The notes beneath the pieces were generated by a model. That model had not been told where the DNA came from, did not search any database, and saw only the letters and a program-made list of their open reading frames with translations. Positions 52,269 to 62,009 of a stretch of 64,000 nucleotides of DNA are shown piece by piece. The stretch covers positions 414,628 to 478,627 of the forward strand of contig NW_005179090.1 in the NCBI RefSeq assembly GCF_000350225.1. Reading direction: 5' to 3'. Position 1 is the first letter of the stretch. Each line of letters starts with the position of its first letter. The DNA is from Chondrus crispus. Lineage: Eukaryota > Rhodophyta > Florideophyceae > Gigartinales > Gigartinaceae. Both the position numbers and the translations under genes were made by a program.

Positions 52269-54248
52269 CTAGAAGGGTTGGTCCTTGCCCGTTTTCCGGT
52301 TTAACGGAGCGGCTATCTTCGCGAAGCCCTTCACGAACCGGCGGTAAACATTGCACATTCCTAAGAATGACCGCAATTCCGTTTGGTTCTGGGGAGGTCG
52401 AGCGCGTTCGATTGCGCCCACGTTGCGGCGCTCGACCTCCAACCTGCCTGGTCGAATCACATGCCCCAGGTAGGTGACCGAGGTGTCGAAGAGGGCGCAC
52501 TTCGATAGCTTCAGCGACACGCCCGCGTCCGGCAGAAGGTGCAAAACCTCGCGGACGTGCGCGAAGTGTTCCGTTACGGTCTTGGAGTAGATGATCACAT
52601 CATCCAGGTAGACCAGTGCGGTTTCCCATTTTACCCGCGACAGTATAATGTCGACGGCCCGCTGGAAGGTAGCGGGGGCATTCTTCAAACCGAACGGCAT
52701 GCGGAGGAAACGGTACAACCCGCAGTGCGACGCGAACGTCGTCTTGCCGCGGTCCTTCTCGGAGATTTCTACTTGCCAATACCCGCTGTTGCAATCCAGC
52801 GTGGTAAAGACAGTAGCGTCGCCGAGGGAATCGATGCACTCGTCCATCCTCGGCAACGGATAGGAATCCCGAACGGTGACTGCGTTGAGCTTTCTGTAGT
52901 CGACACAGAACCACATGGTACCATCCTTTTTAGGGACGAATACCACGGGGCTTGCCCATTCGGCCGTGGCGGGTTCGATTACCCCTGCCCGGAGCATGCG
53001 GTCGATCTCCGTTTTCTCTTTTTCCCGTGCCGTTGGTCCAGCGCGGTAAGGCGCCTGGTAAATCGGGCGAGCACAGGGCTTGAGCTCAATCCGGTGCTTC
53101 GTGGCCCCGATTTTTCCGAGCTGGCCGGTCCACATCCCCTTGAATTCGGACAGTACCTCGAGGACCTCCGAGCGTACCTCCTCGTCCTTGGCACCGATGT
53201 GGACGTCCTCCTGCCAGGCGTTGGGGTCCTCCTCAGGAGCGGCGGTGTCTTCGGGTTTATCCGTTCCAGCCGCCCCGGGGTGCGCCTTGGGCGGCGTGGC
53301 TTGTTCAGCCCCGCCCTTACCCGTACGGCTGTCGGCGGCTTCTTCCGCGCCATCCTTTGCGGTGGAGAGGTTGGAATTAAATATCCCTCCCCCTTCCTTA
53401 GCTTCGGCCGCTTCCGCGGCCGAGTAGCCAAGGGTCAGGATGTGAGTGGGCGACGGAAGAGCCAGTCCGACTACGGTATGCTTCGGGATGTGGACCGAGC
53501 GGTGCCCAAAATTGCTGAGCATTACCGAGAACGGTTTTTCGGTGGCAACATCCATGACCCCCTGTGCCATGAGGGTCAAATTCTTGTGCGCCGTTTTTGG
53601 GGAGTTCTGTAAAAAACATAGCCCCCCCACCGGCGTGGCGACCCTCACCATGGCCTGCGTCATCGGGGGAATTGTCACCCCTCTGACGAGGCGGATCTTC
53701 CGTGACGGTGTGTTGGCGGGGAACGCCACCTGCTTCCGTTCGGGTTTATCCGACGGCGGTAGTTGTTGTGCGGTGCTCCTCGAGGCCATCTTGCGGTAGT
53801 GCCTCGAGGGAGTTGTTCCGACCAACGCCACGGGTGGCGCGTCGTGGAACACGAACTTTCGTTGCGGTGGGAGGATCGCCTTGACGTGGAGATCCAGGAA
53901 AGTCGTACCGAGGATACAGTCCACGGCGAGGCTCGTGACTACCAGGAACGGGACGCGCGCCACAAACTCACCGATTCGGACGAGCAGGGGGATTTCCCCT
54001 AGTGCCTTCATCGCGCGGTTTGACGCGTCGATGAGCGCTGGGCTCCGAACCGGTTTTATCGATGGTCGCCACGACTCGGCGACACACCGTAAATGGATGA
54101 GGTTCGGGCCGGCTCCTGAGTCAAGCACTGGCGTGATGGCGACCATCAACGCCTGCTTCTGACCAACCGTCGGGGAGATCTTGTAATTCTTCCTCTTGAA
54201 GAAGCAGATGGCCTGGACTTCCGTTCGGTTACCCGTCTGCGCTTCCAC
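52269..54248 (-). pseudogene. Chromovirus protease and reverse transcriptase
   Basis: This continuous frame of about 659 codons has no ATG at its start and is presumably expressed by frameshift from Gag or after splicing. The protease active site is ITPVLDSGAGPNLIHL. RT motifs in order are MLRAGVIEPATAEWASPVVF, VDYRKLNAVTV, TTLDCNSGYWQVEI, RFLRMPFGLKNAPATFQ, LVYLDDVIIYSK (catalytic YLDD) and LGHVIRPGRLEV. It ends at TAG 52267-52269 where a Glu codon would be expected. This is a well-preserved Ty3/Gypsy core. Confidence 0.94.
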
Positions 54249-54315
54249 TGGCGCGGCCGGATCGGGGGTGTGCCTAAGCTTCTGAGGCTGGGCACGGGGA
54301 GAGACGTCGTCGCCT

Positions 54316-55511
54316 CTACGCGTCCTCCCCGGCTTCCCCCGTCAGCAGCAAGTCCTCGCGGGTTTCATCCGCTGCTTGCGCCACGTGGTCTTCGGTATGG
54401 TCGGGGTGCGGTTCCTCGACCACGTTGACGCCCGCGGGAGCCGTTTGACGCTGGTTTCGCCAAGCGGACGGCCCCTGGCGGTTGAACGGGGATCCCGGGC
54501 GGAGGCCCTGCCGGATGCATAGCTTCTGGTAGTTGGCCTCTCGTGCCTCCAGAAGCTTGGCCCGCAGGCTCGCATCGGCAACGACGGGGCACTCCTCTTG
54601 TCGGTGCGTGGTGTCAAGGCAGAACCGGCACGGTGGCGGTCCGGGAAATCTCCACCCGGAGAACCGGACGCGTGGATCCTGCCCTTGCCTCCCGTACGGT
54701 CCTGTGCGCACGTCGCCAGAGTTGGCGGGTGGAACTGGGGCGCTCGCCGTCGAGGCTGCCGGCGACGGATAATAACTCGTCGGTGGCGAGCTCATCGAGG
54801 TCGGCGTGGCGGTTTGGTCCGTCACGGCCAGGATTGCTTCTTCAGCAAATCCCCCGGCCATCGGGATGTCGGATGCCGACTCAACCGACAGCACGGGCCT
54901 CGCCCTTGCGGTTCGGTCGAATCTTCTAGCCGCTCCGGACGGCTCTCGGTGAGCCATGGCTGACATCCCTTGTCGACGGGAGCCCGATTGGTTTCCCCGA
55001 TCGCTTGTGCATAGCGAGCGACGGATTGGTAGTCCACATCCGGGTGCGTGGCGAGGTAATTACGAACCTGCGCGCACGTGGCGGGCAGTAACTCCTCTAC
55101 GAACAGGGACTTCAACCGCCTGTCGGAGAATACCGTACCGCAGCGGAGTGCCTTGTCCCAGAGGTGGTTACTGTAGACCTCCTTCGTCATGTTTGAACTT
55201 TGACGGAAGGAGGTCACATCCCCAACCACTTCGGAAATTACCTCGTCGGTGGCATAGGTGCGCAACAGAAAGTTGACCACCTGTGGGTATGTCCGGAGCA
55301 GCTCGCGCCGCTCCACGTCAACCGCCATGGTGTTTCCATTGAGACGGGACTGGAGTAAGGCGTGAGCCTGCCCGGTCAGATAGAATTGGAAGCACCACAC
55401 GGCCGCTCCTTCAGTAATCCCGTTGTGCTCGCACGCCATCTTGAGGCGTGCGAAAAATCCCAATACCGCAATCGGATCTTGACCGCTGAACGTGTGGGAC
55501 CTCATCTGCAC
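54316..55511 (-). pseudogene. Chromovirus Gag, capsid and nucleocapsid part
   Basis: The first frame (from 55511) reads FSGQDPIAVLGFFARLKMAC, WCFQFYLTGQAHALLQSRL and LRTYATDEVISEVVG, then VYSNHLWDKALRCG, a Gypsy-type capsid. Near 54880-54960 it shifts into a second frame. This holds a Pro/Ser-rich linker and a canonical zinc knuckle, CRFCLDTTHRQEEC (C-x2-C-x4-H-x4-C), and ends at 54316 in an acidic tail. Gag packages the element RNA. Confidence 0.88.
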
Positions 55512-55636
55512 GTCCAGTTTTTTCCGGTAACGGTTAATGTGCCGCGCTACTGTAGAGTCGTAGCGCGAGCTACGCCGTTCCAGGCAGTAGGTCTTGTAGT
55601 TGACGGCCTTGGTAAACAGGTCATTGAGGGGCCTGA

Positions 55637-56764
55637 TTACCGTGGGCCGTCGCTCGTCGCTCTTCGGGGCAGCCGGCGGTGTCTGCTCGAGTGACGACGC
55701 TCCTCATCCGACTCGGTGTGGTAGTCTTCCGCGTCGGACGGGTCGTGCCGGTGCCGGTCTCGGCTTCTATCGCGGCGTGCCCTGTGGCCCCGCCTGCGAG
55801 AGTCTTCCGAACCAGATGGGTCATCATCGGAGGGGTATCCTCCCCCTCCGGCATCGCGGTATCGCCCGTGGCGTGCCTCGCGGTTATCGCGGTATCGCCA
55901 GCGGCGTCTCTCGCGGTCTTCATCCGTCCTGTGACGGGGGTCTTCTGCGTCGGAATACCGGGTGTATTCGGCTTCGGTCCTGTGCGTGCCGGGTGCACGT
56001 CTTCTGCTCAACCGGTACGGGTCCCGATTCTCTGTCTCGGGGAGCCCCAGGCGGTTGTCTGTCCCGCGGAGGTCACCCGTACCGGCGAGTATGGGGAGGA
56101 CATTTTCTGTGGTCCTCCCTGTAGCACCGTGAATGGTTGGAAGATAGATGGCTCTGCCCTCCGGGTGAGGGTCCATCCTATCAATCCCGGGTACGGCGCC
56201 GATCGGATCAGCGGTATTAAAGCTTGAGCCCGGAACGGTTTCACGGCGCGGCGCCGACGGCGGTACCGCGCCTCCCGTTTTGGTAAATGTCGTGGCCAGA
56301 CGGATGGCCACGGCGGAGCTAATAGCTCCCTTTAGAGCCAATGCGGTCGGAGATTCGTCCTCCTCCGCGGCAAGCGCTGCCACCACCTCGTCGCGTACGA
56401 GGGGGGCGATCTTCTCGTCCAGCAGGGCGCAGAGCGCGGTGTCCGCATGCTCCGCCACCAGTCTTGGTGCCGTTCGGTCGAGGCAAACCTGGACGACCTG
56501 AGGTAGTTCCTCAGCGAGGAAATCCTCCATCCAGGTTTGTAGTCGCGGGAGTAACGCGTCGTACAGTACTTGTACACGGTTCCGCTCACCAGCCCGTAGC
56601 CCGGCGGTTGTGTCCGAAACGGAAGGGGTCTTCTGGCCCCTGGTAGACGGCGGGCGTAGCAGGGCTTTCGGATTGTCGATACGGGGGCGCTGTCCGCCCC
56701 TGGCACTGCGGGTACTTGCTCCCCCGGAGGCGGTATCTTCTCCGGCGGAATCCGCACGGTTCAT
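55637..56764 (-). pseudogene. Chromovirus Gag N-terminal region
   Basis: It starts at ATG 56764, 128 bp inside the 5' LTR. The protein has a helical middle (VLYDALLPRLQTWMEDFLAE, EIAPLVRDEVV-type) and a long Arg/Asp/Ser/His-rich tail (REARHGRYRDAGGGGYPSDD and similar). A frameshift at about 55640 separates it from VIRPLNDLFTKAVNYKTY and the capsid domain, which lie in the next frame. It resembles long N-terminal extensions of some chromoviral Gags. There is no catalytic motif. Confidence 0.75.
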
Positions 56765-56871
56765 CGTCAATGATCACTGGCGATCGACGCGGTGATTTTC
56801 GACCTCTTTCAATTCGATCGGTAATTGCTCGCGCTGGCGATCCAGTGCGGGCTCAACCTCTGTAGTTATAG

Positions 56872-56889
56872 CCCTCCACAAGAGTACCA
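56872..56889 (-). promoter_or_regulatory. Probable primer binding site of the chromovirus
   Basis: On the minus strand, TGGTACTCTTGTGGAGGG lies three bases inside the 5' LTR. The TGG start is complementary to a tRNA CCA end. The priming tRNA is not identified. Confidence 0.6.
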
Positions 56890-56892
56890 AAA

Positions 56893-57205
56893 TGTGGTAT
56901 AACTACCTTCGTCCCGACCACTCGGAAACGAGGGGGGTTAGAGGTACACCTGTCCCGCTACAGATGCTGTTACTTACTGTATACCAGCTACTGTGCTAAA
57001 TTGGCTAATTTGTGCCATTAACTACTAGTTACTAATTACTTACCGTTCGGATCCTACACGTGTAGCCAGCGGGGTACTACTGTACTCCGCACCGGCCGTG
57101 TGCTGTAAATATAACTCCTTACAGTTCTTCTCGCGCTTACAGCCCATCGTACTGTATCCCGGCGCCGCAGCGGCGGTGCCGTTGCCTTCGCGCCGTTGTA
57201 CTACA
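56893..57205 (-). repeat. 5' LTR of the chromovirus (internally deleted)
   Basis: 313 bp. It matches the 3' LTR at both ends but lacks about 267 bp, joined after GAGGTA to ACCTGTCCCGC. The deleted part includes the segment with GGGTTAGAAGCC. Confidence 0.93.
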
Positions 57206-58044
57206 CCAATGACCAATTTCTCCGCAGAACAGACAACTGCTATCCCGTTTTGCCGACGTTTTGTTGTCAACTTCGAACTTCCTTTTACCCAACATTGTGT
57301 GTTGTGTCGCAACTTTGGTGTCGACCTTCACTTGGGACAGTGCAACGACTGCTTGGTTTAGAGTAAACAGCCAGTTGTCATCTGAATTGGCATTCTCTAT
57401 CATAACTTGAATACTGTCTGCTTCGTGCTTGATGAGGTTCATGTGTGTTGTAGGTCGGTCGTCTCTGTGGTCTATCGCGTACCTCATGACTTCAACAATC
57501 TTACGCATTCGACTAACAGGAATGTACACTTCTGTATCATCCTGTGTAAGGTCCTTAGTTTGTGCTGTGAGCTGAAATGTGATCGCGTTCAATGAGTCAG
57601 ATGTGAGCTTCGCATTCCTTATCAGGAGTACTGCAAAATGATTGCTGTCTTTTCTGGAGAGCTTACCCGTCTGATTTGAGAATCTAGCGACAGCTGCATT
57701 GTATCTATTCGCGAACTGCTCGGGTGTCTCGGATTGGTTTCTAACGCATGCCTGGATGTTTGACAGTAGATCTACTTCTCGTTTCACTCTTTCGCTTGGA
57801 GTGTCTTTCGCAATGACGTTGATAACCTCCTCGACCATTCCTTGTCTCGTGTCATCTCCCTCTCGACCTTCCAAATTGACGAAACCGGACTTCTCGGCTC
57901 GTGCGAGGAGTTCTTGAGCATTATTATCCCATGCTATATATATGATATAGCCTATTCCGTGAAGCATAGCCTTGTACTTGTTGTCGGATTCGCCGAACTT
58001 CCGAATCATACGTACCCATCGTCTCAGAGTTTCTCGGTACTTTG
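57206..58044 (-). pseudogene. Gag body of the split Copia-like element
   Basis: The open frame reads YRETLRRWVRMIRKFGESDN, AWDNNAQELLARAEKSGFVN and ETPEQFANRYNAAVARFSNQ, with a predominantly helical character as in Copia-type Gag. It ends in SSCLFCGEIGHW, the first half of a zinc knuckle. The chromovirus inserted exactly there. The missing Cys (KTC) lies beyond it at about 48030. Upstream the frame joins that at 59109 across the solo LTR insertion, in frame after removal of one CTTTG duplicate. Confidence 0.88.
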
Positions 58045-59108
58045 TGTGGTGCAATAATGGGCTCTACATGGGGGTGGAACGAAAGGAAAATAATTGGATA
58101 TGACAAGTAGTCCGGGTTGGGGGACACACGTGTGAATAATTGCACAGTTTTAATTTTTAATTGTTTTATTTCATTTAGTTAATCAGTTGGCATTAATTTT
58201 GCTGACATTAGATTAGATCTAGGATCTAGCGCCGCGAGCTACTGTAGTGGCTCCGGATGGGCAATATATACCTGAGCCCGCTGACCACCAAGTCAGTAAA
58301 GGTAACCCGAGTTGCCGGAGTTAGATTTCGCCTTCGTCGAAGACCGCCTCCGTTCACGCGACGCGCTTCACTTCTACGCTGCTAACGACATCCTGTATTG
58401 CTCGAGGTCCCCTTTTCTTATCCGTTTATTTTTTCTATCTCTAATTCCTATCCTTTTCTATCTCCACATCTAATTTTCCCTTAATTGTGTTGGTTCCATT
58501 GGAGTCGGTTGCGACCGATCCGGTGTAGGTGTTTTAGCCATCGGGCAACACGTTGTGTAGCGCTGCTACTGTTTCAAGTTCCGTAGGAAGTCTGTTGTAA
58601 CGACGCCTCGGTTGAAGGTCTTACTGTATAAGACAGAGTTGGTACCACCTACCGCGATCAAGATCGCGCTGGTTTGGGTGTCTTTAGCCATCGGGCAACA
58701 CGTCGGTAGTAGCGTTGCTACACGATTATGATCCCGTCGGGTAGTGCTGAAAAAGCCCCGGTCGAATACCTTGAATTATACGCAAGATGCTGAAGACGCT
58801 CGTCGAACATTAGCCTTACAACCCAGCGAACGGCGGTTAAATTCTCGTACACAAGCCCAACACGCACTCGCCGAGCACTCAAGTCTTCACAGGTCTCTAC
58901 CACCATTATCCTCCCGGGCCGGGCATCTTTCCTTACCCCCCTCCGTCGGAGTCGAGCTACCGTGGGCCGCAAGCCCACACAAGGGGAAAGGGAGTCTCGA
59001 ACGCTCCGTAGCGCGTGCCATCGGCAGTAGTTGTTTCTGTTGCTTTTTTTCTTCTTTTTGTTTGACCGTCGGACTGTGTTCGCGGCCTGCCAGGCACATT
59101 GCACTACA
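58045..59108. mobile_element. Solo LTR family A, copy 2
   Basis: 1064 bp with ends TGTGGTGCAAT and ATTGCACTACA and the 5-bp duplication CTTTG (58040-58044 and 59109-59113). It aligns end to end with the LTR at 13910-15514 once its nested insert is removed. Confidence 0.94.
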
Positions 59109-59240
59109 CTTTGTTTTCGACGTGTGATTTGTCGAGTATGGAGGCGGTCTATTCCAACTGTTGCTGATCGCAGATGAGGATGCATCTGGGCCCATAACTT
59201 TCAGAGGCACTAATTCTGCCTGCATATTAGATGTTTGCAT
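59109..59240 (-). pseudogene. Gag N-terminus of the split Copia-like element
   Basis: ATG 59240 starts MQTSNMQAELVPLKVMGPDA. The frame runs to NHTSKTK at the CTTTG site, where the solo LTR interrupts it. It continues in frame at 58044 with YRETLRR. Confidence 0.85.
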
Positions 59241-59772
59241 CCTTCTGGCGAAGGTGCACAGCTGGATAATAAACGACGTTGGCGTTGGCAAGTTTTTCGG
59301 TACTCGTTCACCGGTGAGCTCTCTCCCTCTATCTCACTGTTTAATGTTCTGGTCTTATACCGTTCTCTCACGACCTATCGCCTCTGCGCAATAGTCTAAC
59401 GGTATCTATGACGTGTGTATTTCCAATGCGCACTGCTCTCTGACCTTTCGCTGCGCACCCACTACATGCATTCCCGCATATTATTGCCGGGTTCCTGAAT
59501 GCATATTGCGCATCGGTCTAGCATCTGTGCTGACATCAATTCTGCTTTGCGCAATGCTCTGCGCCTCTTCGCTCTTACACGTTTGCCACCTATCACAACT
59601 GTACAGTATATAATTGCCAGCTCGGAGCGTTTTCGTAGACAACCCTACAGTACCTCATACTGCTCTCACACTGCTCTCACACTGCTCTCACACTGCTCTT
59701 ACATCCCTCTCATACTCATCACATATTCATCACACACTCCTCTACCAGCTACTTGTTGATCACCGACTCACC
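59241..59772. other. Leader region with an 11-bp tandem repeat
   Basis: 59659-59702 holds four units of ACTGCTCTCAC (the last ACTGCTCTTAC). The rest may include the leader of the split Copia-like element, for which no LTR was recognised, and the promoter of the gene at 59773. Confidence 0.5.
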
Positions 59773-60087
59773 ATGGGGAACGGCGCGGCCGGAAGCGCCA
59801 AGGGAAGTATCATGGATCTGTGTGTTAACATCCTCACCCGTGCTATTGACTCTCCGGAGTTTAATAGCGACATGGATGCTCTCAGAAGCGCGGTTGGCTT
59901 CACAACTGTGGAGGCTGTACATTTCTGTGTTTCTCTGTTTGGCACCATTCAGCCGGAACACAGTTCAACCACATTCTTTAACGTGACAATGGGGCTTTCT
60001 TGGATGGTGATCGCGTTTTCGTCACTTGGCTCCGTAGTGATACTTCGCGGTTTTTACAGGTTGAGAAGGAGAAGACTGAGGGACTGA
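59773..60087 (+). CDS. Small single-span membrane protein (104 aa), possibly myristoylated
   Basis: The frame is open further upstream, but I start at ATG 59773 (context CACCATGGGG) because the preceding part is low-complexity repeat. MGNGAAGSAKGS fits an N-myristoylation signal (Gly2, small residues, Ser at 8). One membrane segment, GLSWMVIAFSSLGSVVILRG, sits at about 75-94, followed by a strongly basic tail (RLRRRRLRD). The middle (about 15-65) is helical with two Cys. I recognise no family. It may be a small host gene anchored to a membrane; codon evidence is limited by length. Confidence 0.5.
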   Translation: MGNGAAGSAKGSIMDLCVNILTRAIDSPEFNSDMDALRSAVGFTTVEAVHFCVSLFGTIQPEHSSTTFFNVTMGLSWMVIAFSSLGSVVILRGFYRLRRRRLRD

Positions 60088-60550
60088 ACCGCGCTCATGG
60101 AAGAGGACCGAAACCGCCGCGAGAGAGCGAGAGAGCATCAAGGAAGCGCCGGTCTAGTGGTTAAAACCACGGCTACGGAAGTCGACGTACCGGGGCTACT
60201 GTAGAACCCGGGCTCTGACACCCGAACGTGCTAAGGATGACGCCTTTAATTACTTCATTACTGCTAGGACAACGCCCTGCCTTTAAATAAAGTCACTCCA
60301 TTTCGATAGAGGCAGCGGAAGCGCAAAATGGGTAAATTGCCCTGCGCAATTTGCATCTCGCTCCTCCCCGTTCCACCCGTCCACACATTCGCCGCATCTT
60401 TCCGCCGCCTCTTTACCCTCTCACCTCCTGCCCCCCTGCACCTCTGGCCCCCCGAACACCGCCTCTTCACCCTCCTGCACGGGGTTGAAGAGGCCGCCGC
60501 AGGCTCCCACCGCCGCATCCAGTCGCGCACTCTTCTCCGACCTCGATTTC
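60088..60550. other. Region upstream of the TPS copy
   Basis: A GAGAGAGCGAGAGAGC microsatellite lies at about 60119-60136. A weakly tRNA-like stretch lies at 60148-60240 (see rejected items). 60350-60500 is C-rich and probably the former 5' region of the TPS copy. Confidence 0.45.
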
Positions 60551-61570
60551 ATGGACTCCGGCCTGGGCCGCTCACTCATGTCCAAGCCCCGGTCCTCGGC
60601 CTGCAGGACGACCTCGAACTCGCTGCAGTCCGACGATGTCTTCGTCGATGACTACCGGCTCACTAAGCCGCCGGACTCGCACAGGAGGCTCCAGGAGGTC
60701 CGCGATTATAAGCACGCCCTGGATGAGGCCGCCCGCCCGGAGAATGTCTCCGCGAATTTGGCCCCTAGGCACCCGATGGCCCCGAGCCCCAAGACCGCCG
60801 CCTCCTTGCTTCACCCGAAAAAGAACAGCAGGCAGCAGAGGTTCTTCGTCGCTAGCTTTCCCCTCCCCCTTACGGTTGAGATTGGCGACGACGGCGGGGT
60901 CAAGTTCAGTAGCAGTAATGGTTCGCTTGGCTTGTTCTCCGCCTTTAAAGATTTGCTGGGGAGGGTCCCGATACGCTGGTTGGGAGCCTCGGGTCAGACC
61001 TTCATGACGCCGCACAGTTTCCGCCGGATGAGCGCGGCAAGATGGAGCGCCATTTCCAGAAGAAACGCCTTCGCAAGAGTATGGGCCTGCTATCGTACGT
61101 CCCTTTGTTTCCGGATGCCAAAGATGCCGCTGCGCGTCAAGAGTTTTGCAATTCCGTCATGTGGCCGCTCTTCCATTACATTCCTCTCAACCTTAGGGAG
61201 AGGACTTATTTCGTCGAGATGTTCGACGCCTATGAACGCGTCAATCGTTTTTATGCAGACGCCCTCATTCAAGAGTGGAAACGCACGGGCGTTGAAGAGT
61301 CCGAAGCCATGTTTTATTTTCATCTATGCCTAGTCCCCAAGATTCTCCGTGACCGCTTGCCCAACGCCCGTATAGGTTATTTCTTGCATACACCGTTTCC
61401 AGCAGGCGAAATATTTCGCGCGCTAGCCCCGCGTAAAGAATGCTCGAGGGTTTGCTTGGTGCCGACTTGCTGGGCTTCCATACGTATGAATACGCGAGGC
61501 ATTTCTTATCTGCTTGTGGAAGGCTACAATATCCCACACTCTCGCCTGTGCCCCGAGCCGCCCCATCCAC
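60551..61570 (+). pseudogene. Trehalose-6-phosphate synthase (GT20), N-terminal half, broken
   Basis: TPS makes trehalose 6-phosphate from UDP-glucose and glucose 6-phosphate. The copy begins MDSGLGRSLMSK, a Ser-rich N-terminal extension seen in long (class II) TPS proteins. It proceeds through RFFVASFPLPLTVEIGDDGG and GLFSAFKDLLGRVPIRWLG. A frameshift near 61010-61040 leads to NSVMWPLFHYIPLNLRERT, YERVNRFYADALIQEW, and LVPKILRDRLPNARIGYFLH followed by TPFPAGEIFRALAPRKE. A one-base loss at about 61439 moves the conserved LLGADLLGFHTYEYARHF into another frame. The usual VWxHDYHL motif before LVPKILR is altered. The sequence ends at about 61570, so most of the catalytic core and the phosphatase-like half are absent. 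Confidence 0.88.
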
Positions 61571-62009
61571 CACGATGACCCACTGACCTCCGCCAATTCT
61601 GCGTCACGGCCAGGGCCGCGGCCGCGTGCTGCCGTTCTTGCCGGGAATTAGCCGCTGCGCCCCTTGTGCCCTGTAATTCCTCTACCCCCCGTACAGCGGG
61701 CGCATCGCCGTGTGTCCAACTGATCTTTGTCGTCAATCGTAGTATCTAGTATGAGCGTGCTAGTATGAGCGTGAATAAGTGCTGCGGCAAGCTCTGAGGA
61801 TCGTACAACTGTCGCAGACTTGGTGCACGTGGGACTAACGCAGTGGTTCAGTCCCACGGGAACCCTCGTGTCCGCATGCCACCAATGTATCCCACCAACC
61901 CTCCGCCAATTGGCTGTTCCCAACCAAGGAGTTTTTGAAAGCTCCTTGGTTGGGAACAGCCACTGAAATCAGTGGAGTGAGGTCAGCGTGAACACGTCGA
62001 CATTCATCC
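61571..62009. other. Intergenic region with hairpin
   Basis: No recognised gene. It contains the perfect hairpin at 61911-61962. Confidence 0.5.
61911..61962. repeat. Perfect hairpin, 21-bp arms
   Basis: Arms 61911-61931 and 61942-61962 (left arm TGGCTGTTCCCAACCAAGG...) are exact complements around a 10-base loop. Confidence 0.96.

Larger units (their letters stand above)
48059..57205 (-). mobile_element. Chromovirus (Ty3/Gypsy with chromodomain)
   Basis: LTRs at 48059-48638 and 56893-57205 start TGTGGTATAAC and end TACTACA. The 5-bp duplication CCAAT flanks the element (48054-48058 and 57206-57210). Minus-strand order is Gag with a CCHC knuckle, protease, RT, RNase H, integrase, chromodomain, then a 1.5-kb non-coding tail. 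Over the shared part the LTRs differ at only about six positions by eye, so insertion is fairly recent, yet the coding region already has several frameshifts and two in-frame stops. It landed in the Gag zinc knuckle of the Copia-like element. Confidence 0.95.
33283..59240 (-). mobile_element. Copia-like retroelement split by three later insertions
   Basis: One minus-strand element can be followed in four blocks: Gag N-terminus 59109-59240, Gag body 57206-58044, Gag tail plus protease and zinc region 47228-48053, and integrase-RT-RNase H 33283-35762. The blocks are separated by a solo LTR, a chromovirus and a CACTA-like element, and two of the three junctions are marked by exact 5-bp duplications. 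The RNase H domain stops at about 33283 against a transposase gene, so the 3' end and LTR are lost. No 5' LTR was identified to the right of 59240. Confidence 0.85.

Noticed and set aside
60148..60240. Possible tRNA gene (A-box-like GGTCTAGTGGTTAAAACC)
   Set aside because: The expected B box reads GGGCTCTGACACCC rather than GGTTCGANTCC, and the acceptor stem does not pair. At most it is a tRNA-derived relic.
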